Positions 44,101-53,494 of a stretch of DNA of 64,000 nt are shown one piece after another. Both the position numbers and the translations under genes were made by a program. The DNA lies in NCBI GenBank assembly GCA_029260735.1, contig JAJDCR010000153.1, positions 29,280 through 93,279 on the forward strand, in the 5' to 3' direction. The notes below the pieces were generated by a model. It saw only the letters and a program-made list of their open reading frames with translations. It had not been told where the DNA came from and made no database searches. The first letter of the stretch is position 1. Each line of letters opens with the position of its first letter. Source of the DNA: Planctomycetota bacterium. Lineage in GTDB: Bacteria > Planctomycetota > Uabimicrobiia > Uabimicrobiales > Uabimicrobiaceae.

Positions 44101-45383
44101 ATTGTTAAAAAAGAAATAATAAAGCAAGTCACCGTAGCTAAAAGTCTATTTCTTGCAATAAACTTTTTTGTAGATGACCAAAGAGAATGCTTTAAACTAA
44201 TAGGTTTATTGGTAATAAAATTTTTGAGGTCGTCTACCAATAAAGCCACATTCTCATAGCGATAATGGCTTTCTTTTTCTATGCATTTTACGCAGATAGC
44301 AGCTAAATCGTTAGGGATTTTGCGGTCCATTTTTTGAGGATGAATGGGGTTTTTCTGAGTTTTTGCTAATAATATTTCGTAGTGATTACCTTCAATAAAA
44401 GGTATTTTTTTAGTTAGAGCCTGATATAAAATGATTCCGAGAGAATATAAATCAGATTTTATATCAACTTCTCCATTTATCTGCTCAGGAGCCATGTATA
44501 TTGGTGTGCCTAGAATATCTCCAGTTTTTGAAAAGGGTGTTTCTGAGTTAAATTTTTTCGCTAGACCAAAATCCATGACTTTTGGAATATTGTCAGGTGT
44601 AATAATAATATTTTCAGGTTTTACATCTCTGTGAAGAATATTTAATTGATGTGCATAGTGAATAGCTTCACATATTTTTATAAAAACTTCTAAAAAATGT
44701 TTACCTTTGAAGGTAGCATTTAAATATGTTGTTAAAGTTATCCCTTCTATGTACTCCATCGTAAAATATGGTTTTCCCTCATAAATTCCAGAACTGTATA
44801 AGGTAACAATATAGGGATGATGTAGAAGACTAGTCGTCTTGATTTCGTTTAAGAATCGACTTGCGTGTTTATCTTCATTGATAACCAATTTTAAAGCAAC
44901 TATCCGCTCTAGTTTAGAATCATAAACCTTAAATACCTCGCCCATTCCCCCTTGGCCTATTTTTGATAAAACTTTGTATTCGTCTATCTTGTCTATAGGT
45001 TTTTGATCTAACAAGTTTATAGCATTAACATAAGGTTTTATTCTATCTAGCAAATCAAATGCTTCTTTGTTGCTAGCGTCAAGCTCTATTATTTCCTTTA
45101 AAGAACTAAGGCATTGTTCGAATGATTTCATTTTTGCATGTATGTAGGCTTTTTTGATTAAAAATACAAGATGCGAATCGAGTTCTAACATTTGATTGAT
45201 AATCTCTAGTGCATCTTGCCATTTATCATTCAGGCATAAATCATTGAAATCCATTTTTAATTGATATAAAGTACTCTCCTCGTTTTGTGTCGGAAAACTC
45301 TCCTCTGTAAAAATGAAAAATTCACTTCCAAAATTATCGAACAAACCTAACTCTAACAAGTTTTTCATTCCTTTTGAATCCAT
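41157..45383 (-). CDS. Membrane Ser/Thr protein kinase with WD40 beta-propellers
   Basis: This 1408-residue protein has a helical TPR-like N-terminus (about 40-115), an intact Hanks kinase domain (134-392) with GQGGMGEV loop (143-150), K165, HRD (251-253) and DFG (271-273), one transmembrane segment (about 413-434) and then more than 850 residues of WD40 repeats. That length suggests two propellers. The propellers lie on the far side of the membrane if the kinase is cytoplasmic. A block of nearly identical repeats (KLYLWDSKNLSLIKTFGEHE) shows recent duplication. The ATG follows AGGAG. It is divergent from the inactive M1-peptidase-like gene. Confidence 0.93.
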   Translation of the reverse strand: MDSKGMKNLLELGLFDNFGSEFFIFTEESFPTQNEESTLYQLKMDFNDLCLNDKWQDALEIINQMLELDSHLVFLIKKAYIHAKMKSFEQCLSSLKEIIELDASNKEAFDLLDRIKPYVNAINLLDQKPIDKIDEYKVLSKIGQGGMGEVFKVYDSKLERIVALKLVINEDKHASRFLNEIKTTSLLHHPYIVTLYSSGIYEGKPYFTMEYIEGITLTTYLNATFKGKHFLEVFIKICEAIHYAHQLNILHRDVKPENIIITPDNIPKVMDFGLAKKFNSETPFSKTGDILGTPIYMAPEQINGEVDIKSDLYSLGIILYQALTKKIPFIEGNHYEILLAKTQKNPIHPQKMDRKIPNDLAAICVKCIEKESHYRYENVALLVDDLKNFITNKPISLKHSLWSSTKKFIARNRLLATVTCFIISFLTIGFAFSYTQWKKAEKATKHVQEQEKQKALDLAKISLQKSLDYYEEENFSYSGLWAGKGLEFIKNYNHFTDIKSSLKDLIRLSLIRQNLLLKLKARYKTELIKSIAYNHSGREIITFNQDTPLTKTLRSWDGETGRHLKTTVSEFSSSFIAFSPDGKLFTASGKKLYLWDSKNLSLIKTFGEHEQNITAIAFSPGGKLFTASGKKFYLWDSKNLSLIKTFGQHEKNITAIAFSPDGKIFTASEKKLYLWDSKNLSLIKTFGEHEKNITAIAFSSDEELISASEKKLYVWNCKNFSLAKVHKYEKNIKGLSYNTQKDSLLVLLENEIKFRPERKLSHLEVDNIPRFVKYSRDKKILACAVYGGKIYIYRLPSYKKVAVLNKHQHHVKSLAFSPDNKTLASVSFDKTIRLWDLENFNLIMTFVHNDLLLDVQYHPYKKMLATSSGNEIVFWDLEKQKKIFSLDNKSPAWRLSFSPDGKKIAVGSSDKMVRVYNIENKKLIVTLPHDEHINDVVFLKDMLLSSAWGKAVKVWDSQDFHLLSTIPAESINQIVFRDDCLDIATPSRKGHIQILNMTQKEVIKEYPHDTEVFSLDYNSHTGDIASAAYDKTLRVWSTSFVKESLALKSSNSRSFDMEKERFFVNHGEKIEVWDIEDKRKVYSLSGHKGLVLSILYNPLTKTLISSSMDSSVIFWDVQTKKILKTIKGESKWGIKCVLTHNNKKLLIADNRTLLIWNFETKELSKGRITSDRQIESMSVHPNNKLLALGTKGNMVKLWDLEKQKLISNLPRHPSSVWAVAFSYTGKILASGSDNLILYDIENEKVILKAETSIIDSLIMIGEKHIVTGHRDGNIKIWDLDLKRVIVSFRHSQNLITGLYQKNNVLVSLDVDGLIKFWDISALKKISEKILSTSWFSRKKKRANRTHSFTFRYDITDQNIEYGLTKNPKQITEELFDLGINEHFKIIKLSKFYLFKNDLTVNLSSSHLD
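43261..43680. repeat. 120-bp tandem repeat block within the WD40 region
   Basis: About three and a half units of 120 bases repeat with few differences and encode a 40-residue WD40 blade. Near-identity at third positions indicates recent duplication or gene conversion. Confidence 0.85.
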
Positions 45384-45737
45384 AGTCTTCTCCTAGTAAA
45401 AGTGTATAATTTTGTATTTTTATACAAATTATTCAGACAATTAAGAAAATTGCTCCAATAAAAGGGATGAAACGTTATGGACGCATTACTTTATTCTTTT
45501 ATTAGGAATTATTGACTATGCCAAAAAATTTATTTTTACTAGCACGGCGCAGTGCTAGTAAGTGTTTTCTATTATTTTGAGCAGTTGTGACTAGTGAATA
45601 GTTCTGCCAGAATCATACCAGATTCAACTTCACTTTACATTGAAATTGAGTCTGGTAAAAAATTTTATGAATAAATGAAAACGACTAATCTTTGGCAACT
45701 ATTGACTTCTAAGCATTTAAAAGAAAGGTTTTATTAC
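45384..45737. other. Divergent intergenic region with two hairpins
   Basis: No gene is seen. A perfect hairpin (actagcac/gtgctagt, 45538-45545 and 45552-45559) and a second with arms taccagattcaa/ttgagtctggta (45616-45627, 45646-45657, two mismatches) occur before the M1-like gene. They may be regulatory or terminators of short transcripts. Confidence 0.4.
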
Positions 45738-47072
45738 ATGAAATTATTTATTTCAATGATTTTGTTAACGCTTATTAATACTGTGATTGCTGATGATTTG
45801 GAGAGTGCTCCTAAGCCTTTTTTGTTGGACGATGGTAAAGCGGTTTTTATTGACATTATTTCTTCTGAGATAACGATTAATTTTGGCACTGATATTAATA
45901 GTAGAGTTACTAAAATGTCTTTTTATCAGCCAGTGGCAGGGTTTCCTATTTTCGATTGTGTCCGAATCAAAAACCTTAGCACTTTGATAGTTAATGGCGT
46001 ATCGGTTTCTCCTAGTCTATGTCCTGAGATATCTGATCCTCATAAAGTAACTAAGTTTCGAATTATTAAGCAAGATTTGACCGCTGGCTACCACACTGTA
46101 GAATTTCATTTTACTTATAATCGGGTATCTGCTCTAGCAAACTCTGGAGTAAAATTTGAATTTATAATGCAAAGTGAATTCAGGCGTAATTTTTTAGAAA
46201 ATTATTTTCCGGCTAATTTGGAATATGATAAATATTCCACTACTATAAAGTTGAACATCAAAAATTCAAATGTGAACCATCGAGTTATAGCTAATGGTGA
46301 AGTGCGCCAAGAAAATTATAACAAGTTTACTATTCTTTTTCCTGCTTACTATACAGCATCTTCTTATTACATGTATATTTTTCCGGAAGGGACAATGTTT
46401 GTTAGAGAAGAAATTTACCAAGGAATAAATAAGCCAATACCTCTGGTTGTATTTTCGGAATATGAATCACGTATAGAAGATGGTTTACCTGAAATAAAAA
46501 AATGGATGCCTGAATTAGAATCTAATTTCGGAGCTTTTCCTCACGATAAACTCATAGTTCATATGTCATATGATAAAGAGACTTCGGAGGACCCTGTTCA
46601 CGTTGCAGAATATTGTGGAGCTCTTCGAACTAGCTCTAGGCATATGTATATTGCAATGCCTCATTTGTGGTTTGGTCGGGGAGTTATGCCTTCAGGAGGT
46701 AACACGGCTTGGTTGGGTAGATCTATTTCTAAGTGGATTAGTGAAGGTTACCCGCGTGCTGAAAATTTACCATATCGCTCAGAGCGTAATTTTGCTAATC
46801 ACTCTTCATATAGCAGAGGTATTCCAGGGGAAGTAAAGTATTATAGTTTAGGTCTTATGCGTGAGTTAGATTATATTTTTCGTGATCAAGGTGGTCTGAA
46901 GCCACATTTGGCTAGTTTTTTTCAAAGATACAAAAATCAGACTGTTACAACTAAACAATTTCAACAACATTTACAATTGCAGACCAATTTTGGTCTAGAA
47001 GAATATTTTTCCAGATACATTTATGGCATACCAGGGCCAATGCCACTTGAATTAGACAAAGATGATAGATAA
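45738..47072 (+). CDS. Secreted M1-aminopeptidase-like protein without the zinc site
   Basis: A signal peptide (LFISMILLTLINTVIA) is followed by a beta domain and an M1-like catalytic fold. The stretch PHLWFG...NTAWLGRSISKW (308-333) aligns with the M1 HExxH(Q)WFG...WLNEGFA region, but the HE of HExxH reads Ile-Ala (305-306), only the second His (309) remains, and the Glu of the third ligand is Arg328. So it cannot bind catalytic zinc in the usual way. The GAMEN-like motif is also changed (AEYCGAL). The start at 45738 follows AGAAAGG; the frame opens at 45675 but the signal peptide supports this start. Confidence 0.8.
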   Translation: MKLFISMILLTLINTVIADDLESAPKPFLLDDGKAVFIDIISSEITINFGTDINSRVTKMSFYQPVAGFPIFDCVRIKNLSTLIVNGVSVSPSLCPEISDPHKVTKFRIIKQDLTAGYHTVEFHFTYNRVSALANSGVKFEFIMQSEFRRNFLENYFPANLEYDKYSTTIKLNIKNSNVNHRVIANGEVRQENYNKFTILFPAYYTASSYYMYIFPEGTMFVREEIYQGINKPIPLVVFSEYESRIEDGLPEIKKWMPELESNFGAFPHDKLIVHMSYDKETSEDPVHVAEYCGALRTSSRHMYIAMPHLWFGRGVMPSGGNTAWLGRSISKWISEGYPRAENLPYRSERNFANHSSYSRGIPGEVKYYSLGLMRELDYIFRDQGGLKPHLASFFQRYKNQTVTTKQFQQHLQLQTNFGLEEYFSRYIYGIPGPMPLELDKDDR

Positions 47073-47212
47073 TCTCTCAGGATGTTACTAGAACATTTCT
47101 ATCTAAAGTGAAAAAGAAAAATCCAAGGATGATGCAATCGTGGAATAAAGACAAATGATACAGTACAAACTCTGCGGGTGTTAATACAAGGAAGCTGATC
47201 CTACTTTAGGGT

Positions 47213-48391
47213 TTACAACAAATTATGCAAGTATGCAATTTCTTCAGATACTTCAGATGGATAGACATAACGAGAAACTTCATCGATCATAATTTCTCTA
47301 TACAAGCAGACGCTTTCTTTTAAAGATTTTTCTACTTTATATTTAGGTACTTCTAGTTGGCTTGCGATGCTTAGTAAAGAGGGCTCTTGGTATAGACAAG
47401 GGACAATAAACTCAGGATGGTGTATTTCTAATATTTTACGATTGCACTTTGCTTGATATTTTTCGATGTACTGTGGATAGAGATACTCTAGAACCATTCT
47501 ATTTTTGTGCATAGATGATTTACTATTGGCCACAAAGTTTTCTGGAACATCGCAATAAAGGACAATGTCTTCATTTTCAAGAATGCGATTTAAAAAATTG
47601 ACAACGTATTGTTGGTTGTGATCAAACCATTTATATTTTTTAGATAATGACTTGAATCTAACCATCAACTCTTGGGCGAATGCTTTCCAGTTTGTTACTT
47701 TCCAATCAATGATTGTCAGTTTATATGTATCTTCCACATTACTTTCAGTCATTCCACCGATGTCATGACTTTCCAAAATAGCATTTAGAATTTTAGATAT
47801 TTCTGTGTAAGTAGGGGATATTGTAGAGTATCCAGATTCTTTTATTTCTTTATTTAGAAACTGATCGAGAAGAGTTTTCTCCTGGGCTATTTTTTGGAGA
47901 AAATTATCAATCAAAATGATGTCTTCAGCTCGAAAGAAAGCGCTTTGGGAATGATAGTAGTACATACGAAATATTGCATAGTCTAAAAAATTACCTTTTT
48001 CGAATTTAGAATGCATTTTGCGAGCAACTAATGAAAGCAGATTTTCAATCCAATAACGATTAAAATCTTGTAATCGTGATGGCTCTTCTAAATTAGCCAT
48101 GTCTTTTTCGAACTGTCCTTGTCTCTCTTGGCGTTTATCTTTTATAAAGCGGATCAATGTTGTGATAAGAAATGTGCGGAATTTACCCTTCTCTTTTGAG
48201 ACTCTTGAGATCCATTTGTTTTCAGAAAATTTTATGAAGAACTCTTGGACAATGTCTTCGGCATCGTGTTTGTAATATTTACAAGTAAACTTGTATACAG
48301 GCATCCAGTAGTCTTGGCATAAATTTTCTATAGCTTGTTGGTTTTGTTGTTGCGCTTCTATGATTTGTGACCATTGCGTTGTTTTCCACAT
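47213..48391 (-). CDS. Planctomycete-type ECF-like sigma factor with long C-terminus
   Basis: The first 100 residues are a region-2 sigma domain of the kind common in planctomycetes near Ser/Thr kinases: WSQIIEAQQQNQQAIENLCQDYWMPVYKF, then YKHDAEDIVQEFFIKF and KGKFRTFLITTLIRFI. The remaining 290 residues are unlike region 4 of normal ECF factors, although a helix-turn-helix (SIASQLEVPKYKVEKSLKES, about 340-360) could replace it. The gene is divergent from the caspase operon, which it probably controls. No clear Shine-Dalgarno site precedes the ATG. Confidence 0.8.
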   Translation of the reverse strand: MWKTTQWSQIIEAQQQNQQAIENLCQDYWMPVYKFTCKYYKHDAEDIVQEFFIKFSENKWISRVSKEKGKFRTFLITTLIRFIKDKRQERQGQFEKDMANLEEPSRLQDFNRYWIENLLSLVARKMHSKFEKGNFLDYAIFRMYYYHSQSAFFRAEDIILIDNFLQKIAQEKTLLDQFLNKEIKESGYSTISPTYTEISKILNAILESHDIGGMTESNVEDTYKLTIIDWKVTNWKAFAQELMVRFKSLSKKYKWFDHNQQYVVNFLNRILENEDIVLYCDVPENFVANSKSSMHKNRMVLEYLYPQYIEKYQAKCNRKILEIHHPEFIVPCLYQEPSLLSIASQLEVPKYKVEKSLKESVCLYREIMIDEVSRYVYPSEVSEEIAYLHNLL

Positions 48392-48585
48392 AACTTTAAT
48401 CTTAAAATTTCAGAATGTAATAGAATAATAATATTATGATAACGAGCAAGACTACAAGTAGAAAAATATGATATCAATGGTTTGTTTGAAATACCAGAGT
48501 TTAAATGAAAAAATAGCAAAGCGACTTTCTATTTATTTAGCATAGCTATCTTAAAGTTTTGGAGACACACCCTAAGGAAAATAGT

Positions 48586-49311
48586 ATGAGCGAAAACGGC
48601 ACAAAAATGAATGGCGTGCTTTGGTTTGTTGCCATTTTTATACCTGTTTGCACCTTTGGCCTTTATATTTATGAAGTTTTTTTTCAAGACAACTCAACAA
48701 GTTTTACCAATGCTCTTATAGATCCAGGAAAACAGAGTAAGGCAGAAGAAATTTACAAAAAAGCACGGCGTCTAGAAAAAGAGGGAAAATGGGAAGACGC
48801 TTACTTGAACTATTCACTTATTGTTGAGGCTCATCAAGCTTCAGTTCCTGATATAGCAGAAGCGGCACAACTGAGAATTGTTAAACTAAAAACACAGATG
48901 GAGTCTTTTGCTCCTCCTGTTCATTTAGAAATATTTACAAAGAACTCTCCTAGAAGCCCTTGGCAAAAGGCCACAAGTATAAACTCTGATAGATTGTATC
49001 AACTTCGCTTAAAAACAAAAACGAGTTTATTTTTGTATGGTTTTCAAGTAGGTTCGCAAGGAGATATTCAAAATATTTTTCCAGAAAACGATTACGGGAT
49101 TTACTCTTATGAAAATCCTGTTGTTGAAGGAGAATACTATCTCCCTTCTCCTGCTGCAGCTTTCCAGTTGGATGGAGAAAAAGGAACTGAGCATTTTTAT
49201 CTTTTATTTAACAATAGTCCCTTAGAAAATCCTCGGGCTTTGTTAGAAAATCATTTAGCTAATAGAAAAATCTATCCTCATGTTATTACTGTCAAGTTTG
49301 AGCATAGGTAA
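48586..49311 (+). CDS. Membrane-anchored TPR/DUF4384-like protein
   Basis: This protein of 241 residues has one N-terminal transmembrane segment (about 8-30), a short helical TPR-like hairpin (AEEIYKKARRLEKEGKWEDAYLNYSLIVEAH), and a C-terminal beta domain with LYQLRLKTKTSLFLYGFQVGSQGDIQNIFP. This matches the outline of DUF4384, a domain often found with caspase-family proteins. The ATG at 48586 follows AAGGA. It is the first gene of the operon ending with the caspase; the next starts 14 bases later. Confidence 0.7.
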   Translation: MSENGTKMNGVLWFVAIFIPVCTFGLYIYEVFFQDNSTSFTNALIDPGKQSKAEEIYKKARRLEKEGKWEDAYLNYSLIVEAHQASVPDIAEAAQLRIVKLKTQMESFAPPVHLEIFTKNSPRSPWQKATSINSDRLYQLRLKTKTSLFLYGFQVGSQGDIQNIFPENDYGIYSYENPVVEGEYYLPSPAAAFQLDGEKGTEHFYLLFNNSPLENPRALLENHLANRKIYPHVITVKFEHR

Positions 49312-49325
49312 AAAAGGAACCATAA

Positions 49326-50339
49326 ATGAATATGAACATTCTTACTTTGATTTTGGCGATTCTTTTTGCTGGTTGCCAAAATACTTCTCCAGGACAGTTA
49401 GAATTAATAGGAGCTCAAGAAACAAAATCAGATATTTTACTTCAAATCAATAACGAAAGTCTTGTTTTGGATGGAAAAACAATCTCTTTTCCTTGGGAAA
49501 ATTCTTTGGAGATTAGTTTTCCTATTTCAAAAAGAGTTTCTCTTTGGCAAAAACGAGAAGGGAAGCTGAGTAAACTCCCTGCTTATTCTTTAAGTGAAAA
49601 TGAATCAGAAAGAAAGTACTGGGTTGCGTTGAAAGAGATTCAAAAGCCAACAAATTGGTTTTTTAGTGTTAGTGAAGGAGATTTTTCAGCAGAAGAAGAA
49701 GTTTTTCTGAGTACTTTTACGCCATCTGAAAAAGCAAACTCTGACAATCAAAATTTAATTGAACCTATTTCTTGGAAGATACACACTTTAGTGCGAGATT
49801 CAAATGGAGTTCAAGCTAATTTAATCAAGGAAATTGAAATAATTCATTCCCCTGTTTCTCTTCAATTGTTCATCCAAAAACCGGGTCAAAATATGGAAAA
49901 CCTTCGCTATCTATCAGGAGATATTCCTGAAGGAAGCCAATTACAAATGAAACTTAAAGCTCATCAGCCTACTCACCTGGGAATCTTTCTTTGCTATATG
50001 GAACAAGAAAGAGTTCAAGAAATAGAACGCATTTATCCTGCAATGGATATAGCAGATACTCAATTTATAGCAGAAAAAACTTCTCTTATTATCCCCGCAC
50101 AAGAAACAGTTCATCTCAAAACAGAGTTGGGACAAGCGGTTATTTATTGCTTTCCTACAGAAAAAACAGTGTCTTGCTCTTCTCTTGAAAGTTGGTTAAG
50201 CACAAAAGCTAAAGGCTATAGTGCCATTGTTGATTTGGCAAGTGAAGAGGTTATTTTTTTAGGAGAAAATAAGGGAGTTTCTCAAGTAGAGGCAGATTAC
50301 CCGCACATGAGAATAGATCTAGCAGAGGTAGGACAATAG
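49326..50339 (+). CDS. Lipoprotein with DUF4384-like domain
   Basis: This 337-residue lipoprotein (lipobox LFAGC) has an N-terminal beta region and a C-terminal domain (about 175-320) with LQLFIQKPGQNMENLRYL and THLGIFLCYMEQERVQEIERIYP, like the domain of the preceding protein. Two such proteins side by side suggest a hetero-assembly on the membrane. AAGGAA precedes the ATG, and the next gene starts two bases after its stop. Confidence 0.65.
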   Translation: MNMNILTLILAILFAGCQNTSPGQLELIGAQETKSDILLQINNESLVLDGKTISFPWENSLEISFPISKRVSLWQKREGKLSKLPAYSLSENESERKYWVALKEIQKPTNWFFSVSEGDFSAEEEVFLSTFTPSEKANSDNQNLIEPISWKIHTLVRDSNGVQANLIKEIEIIHSPVSLQLFIQKPGQNMENLRYLSGDIPEGSQLQMKLKAHQPTHLGIFLCYMEQERVQEIERIYPAMDIADTQFIAEKTSLIIPAQETVHLKTELGQAVIYCFPTEKTVSCSSLESWLSTKAKGYSAIVDLASEEVIFLGENKGVSQVEADYPHMRIDLAEVGQ

Positions 50340-50340
50340 C

Positions 50341-51123
50341 ATGAAGAATTTGAGTTTTTTTGCTATTCTCCTTTTTTTATCAAGTGTTTGTGTTTTTACT
50401 CAGAATTCAACTGTCTTTGCTATGGAACCAGAAGAGGTCGAGTCAGAAGAAACCCATATCTTTAGCTTAGGGTTATCTTTTGGCCCTGGTTTTTATCTAG
50501 GAGATACGGTTGATTTTACCAACGAGCTTTTTATCAATCCTGTTGTTGAGCAAGATGCTAACGAAGATGAACCTTCTTTTATTATAGAATTCTCATCTAG
50601 ATATGGGTTAGACCACTACATTTTGCCAGGAATTTCGTTAGGTCTTAAGTTACGCTACTCGTCTATAGAGATAGATGATGTTCAGCTGAATGCCTTTGAG
50701 GAAGGAATCCAAGTTTTTGCTTTTGACGATGAGCTTCTGAAGGTCGATACATTTAGTACAGTTCCTTTTTTAGAGCTAAGACTATTTACTTTTCTAGAAT
50801 ATCTTTTAGAAGTGGATTTTTCTCCTTCTATGGAGATTTTTTTTCAGGTAGGAATCGCATTGCACTATAACAGCTATGATGAGCTAAGTGATGATATTCA
50901 ATTAGATAACTTTGAAGATTTTACTTGGGGCCTAGACATCGCAGGAGGAATAGAGTTTTTCCTCTCGGCTAATTGGTCTTTACGTTGGGAGTTTGGAGTT
51001 TCTTATAACAGTTCTGAGTTTGATGTAGTGGAAAATGTAGGAAACCAGGAAATATTAGTTTTTACAGCGGATTTAGATATTCAGCAAGCACGTAGTTTAC
51101 TAAGTGTTCAGTATTATTTTTGA
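50341..51123 (+). CDS. Outer-membrane beta-barrel protein
   Basis: This 260-residue protein has a signal peptide (FFAILLFLSSVCVFTQNSTVFA), alternating amphipathic beta strands and the C-terminal aromatic ending SVQYYF that fits barrel insertion by BAM. Its size suggests eight to ten strands. It may anchor the operon's products to the outer membrane. The start is one base after the previous stop, so translation is coupled. Confidence 0.75.
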   Translation: MKNLSFFAILLFLSSVCVFTQNSTVFAMEPEEVESEETHIFSLGLSFGPGFYLGDTVDFTNELFINPVVEQDANEDEPSFIIEFSSRYGLDHYILPGISLGLKLRYSSIEIDDVQLNAFEEGIQVFAFDDELLKVDTFSTVPFLELRLFTFLEYLLEVDFSPSMEIFFQVGIALHYNSYDELSDDIQLDNFEDFTWGLDIAGGIEFFLSANWSLRWEFGVSYNSSEFDVVENVGNQEILVFTADLDIQQARSLLSVQYYF

Positions 51124-51135
51124 GGAGGAGTTTTC

Positions 51136-53460
51136 ATGAAGTTAAAATCTTTGGCAGTTCTTTTTTTTGTTACTTTTTTCTTCGCAGTAACTTTTCTTCA
51201 AGCTGGAATTGTAAAGCTTGTAGGACTTAGTTACTCTAGTGAGTTTGAAATTTTCTCGGTAGGAGGAAAAATCCAAAATCTAACCCCTTCTCTTCAACAA
51301 GGAAAAGCTCGGAGTTTTTCGATTTCTCCAGCTTTGCCCAAGGGACTTATCTTTAACGTCATAACAGGTGTTATATCTGGAAGACCTGAAGAAGAAGTTT
51401 CTACAGCTATATTTACAATTACAGCAAGAAACACTGTAAACCAAGTAAAAAAAACGATCACTTTGACGGTTACAGGAATCAATAAAATCTGCATTAATGA
51501 AAATGAAGGAATTACTCTAATTGATTTGCAAAACCCAAATAGTAGAGGCTTTATTCCTCTAGGTCATAGTTCTTTGGAGCGACAGATAGAATATGGAGCG
51601 TATGGTAATGGTCTTTTTGCTATTCCCTCTGAGGAAGAACTTTCCATACTTTTTATCGATGCTAAAACTAGTCAGATAAAAAAAGAACTTACTTTTGGCA
51701 CTGGAGCTCCAGTATCCAAAATATATTTCTATCAAGATTTGTTTATAACGGAGGTCGAAAATAAGTTGATCTTTATTGATGGAGAAAATTTAGAGATTGT
51801 AAAAATAATAGAAGAAGAGCATGTAGATGAGATAACATTTGGAAAAAATTTTCTAGCCTACAAATGTGGTTTATCGAAAGTAAAAATCATTTCTCTAGAA
51901 GATTATAGTCTCATAAAAGAACTCTCTGTTCAAGAGCAAATTCGAGCTGTGGTCTATGGCCAAGGATTTTTACTTATCCAAGAAAGTGAATATGTTGGTG
52001 AGAAAACCAATTTTCACATTTTTGATGAATTATTTGAGCAAAAGAAAACTATTTCTTTAAAGAGTTTTCATGGAGAAATAGTTCATACTCCTTTTGGTTT
52101 TGTTTTTATTCAAAATAGAAATTTTTTGGAAAAAGAGCTTGTTATTCTTGACCCCTTTGAGTTAGAGCTAATAAAAAGATCTTTATCAGGGTCTAGTTTT
52201 ACTCCGGTTGTACACGCTTATGGACTGATCATTGTAGGAGAAACAGACAACAATAGCGTCTTTATTATTCGCAGTAATGGCACAAGTGAAAGAATTTCTC
52301 TTACTAGGGCTCCTAGGTTTATCGAGGTAGGCCACCAGACACTTATTATCGGCTATGGTAGAGAGAGCGATATTCTCTCCCTGGTTTCTTTATCTGATTT
52401 TCAAAAAAGAGATATTTCAGTAAATCTTAGGTCCAAAGAAATTCTTTTCTCTCACAACGCAACAAGCCAGTTTTATATCCACAATAAACAAGGAGCGGAT
52501 ATGGTTGTTGCTCCTAGAAAAGGCTTTTCAATTCGCGATTTTTGCAATACTGGAATAGAAAAATCATCATCCATTATAGAGGTAGGGAAAACTCATAAAC
52601 TCGCTATAAACAGCACTAAAAATACCGTAGAGCTTTGGAGTCTTCAAACGAATGCAAAAGAACTTTTGTACATTTTTTCTTCTTCCTATAATGGAAGTTC
52701 TTTTACGGATGGCCAATATTTTGTTGTTTGTCTGGATCAAAAAATCCTATTGATAGATTCTTTATCTTTAACAACTGAAGAAATATCTATACCTGAGGAT
52801 ATCTTTGACATATTTTTTGGACCAAATTTCTTTGTTGTTACGACGTATATTTGGAATCTGGAAATAGGTAAAACGTATGCATTTTTTTTGGATGGAAGAA
52901 AAGACGTACAACAGATCTTCTCAAAAAGCTATAGCATTATCTCTTTTGTGTCATTCAAAGAAGATCATATAGTTGTTGTAGGCATAGATTTTGATCGTCA
53001 TCCAAAAGTTTCATTTTTCAATTATAATTTTGAACTTGTTCATCAAATTTTTCTTGAGAAAGGACATAAGAAGCTTGGAGCTTTATATTACCACCCTTAC
53101 CTCATAATTGGCCAAAGTAATCAACTCAGCTTCATCGACTCTAATACATTTCAAATTTGTAAAACAATAAATCTTCACTCCGAGATTGATAGAATAGTAG
53201 CTTTTGGAAATAATCGGATTCTTGTTAAGCACAAAAACAATTTTCTTTCTCTTGTCGATAAAAATACGGGGGAAGTGCTTCAAGAAATTTTCACTAAAGA
53301 TTTTTCTAACGCTGTATACAGCCAGAATTACTTTGTTTTGTTAACAAGTAACCAAAAAATACTTCTCATTGATGCTATTACTGGTAAATTTAGATCAGAG
53401 ATATATATTCCGCATACTTTTCTAGAGAAAATTTTTCCTTTTCACTTGCGCCGTAAGTAA
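51136..53460 (+). CDS. Secreted protein with putative Ig domain and beta-propeller
   Basis: After a signal peptide (LAVLFFVTFFFAVTFLQA) there is a putative Ig domain (about 30-120, LPKGLIFNVITGVISGRPEE, the He_PIG pattern). About 650 residues of repeated four-strand segments follow, with YGxGxF/VYGQGFLL-type strands, which I read as one or two beta-propellers. It has no visible enzyme motif. It starts after GGAGGAG 12 bases past the barrel gene and is followed by the caspase gene. A ligand-binding surface role is inference. Confidence 0.7.
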   Translation: MKLKSLAVLFFVTFFFAVTFLQAGIVKLVGLSYSSEFEIFSVGGKIQNLTPSLQQGKARSFSISPALPKGLIFNVITGVISGRPEEEVSTAIFTITARNTVNQVKKTITLTVTGINKICINENEGITLIDLQNPNSRGFIPLGHSSLERQIEYGAYGNGLFAIPSEEELSILFIDAKTSQIKKELTFGTGAPVSKIYFYQDLFITEVENKLIFIDGENLEIVKIIEEEHVDEITFGKNFLAYKCGLSKVKIISLEDYSLIKELSVQEQIRAVVYGQGFLLIQESEYVGEKTNFHIFDELFEQKKTISLKSFHGEIVHTPFGFVFIQNRNFLEKELVILDPFELELIKRSLSGSSFTPVVHAYGLIIVGETDNNSVFIIRSNGTSERISLTRAPRFIEVGHQTLIIGYGRESDILSLVSLSDFQKRDISVNLRSKEILFSHNATSQFYIHNKQGADMVVAPRKGFSIRDFCNTGIEKSSSIIEVGKTHKLAINSTKNTVELWSLQTNAKELLYIFSSSYNGSSFTDGQYFVVCLDQKILLIDSLSLTTEEISIPEDIFDIFFGPNFFVVTTYIWNLEIGKTYAFFLDGRKDVQQIFSKSYSIISFVSFKEDHIVVVGIDFDRHPKVSFFNYNFELVHQIFLEKGHKKLGALYYHPYLIIGQSNQLSFIDSNTFQICKTINLHSEIDRIVAFGNNRILVKHKNNFLSLVDKNTGEVLQEIFTKDFSNAVYSQNYFVLLTSNQKILLIDAITGKFRSEIYIPHTFLEKIFPFHLRRK

Positions 53461-53494
53461 TTGATAAGCGAGTCTTTACTTGAAACAAAGCCCT

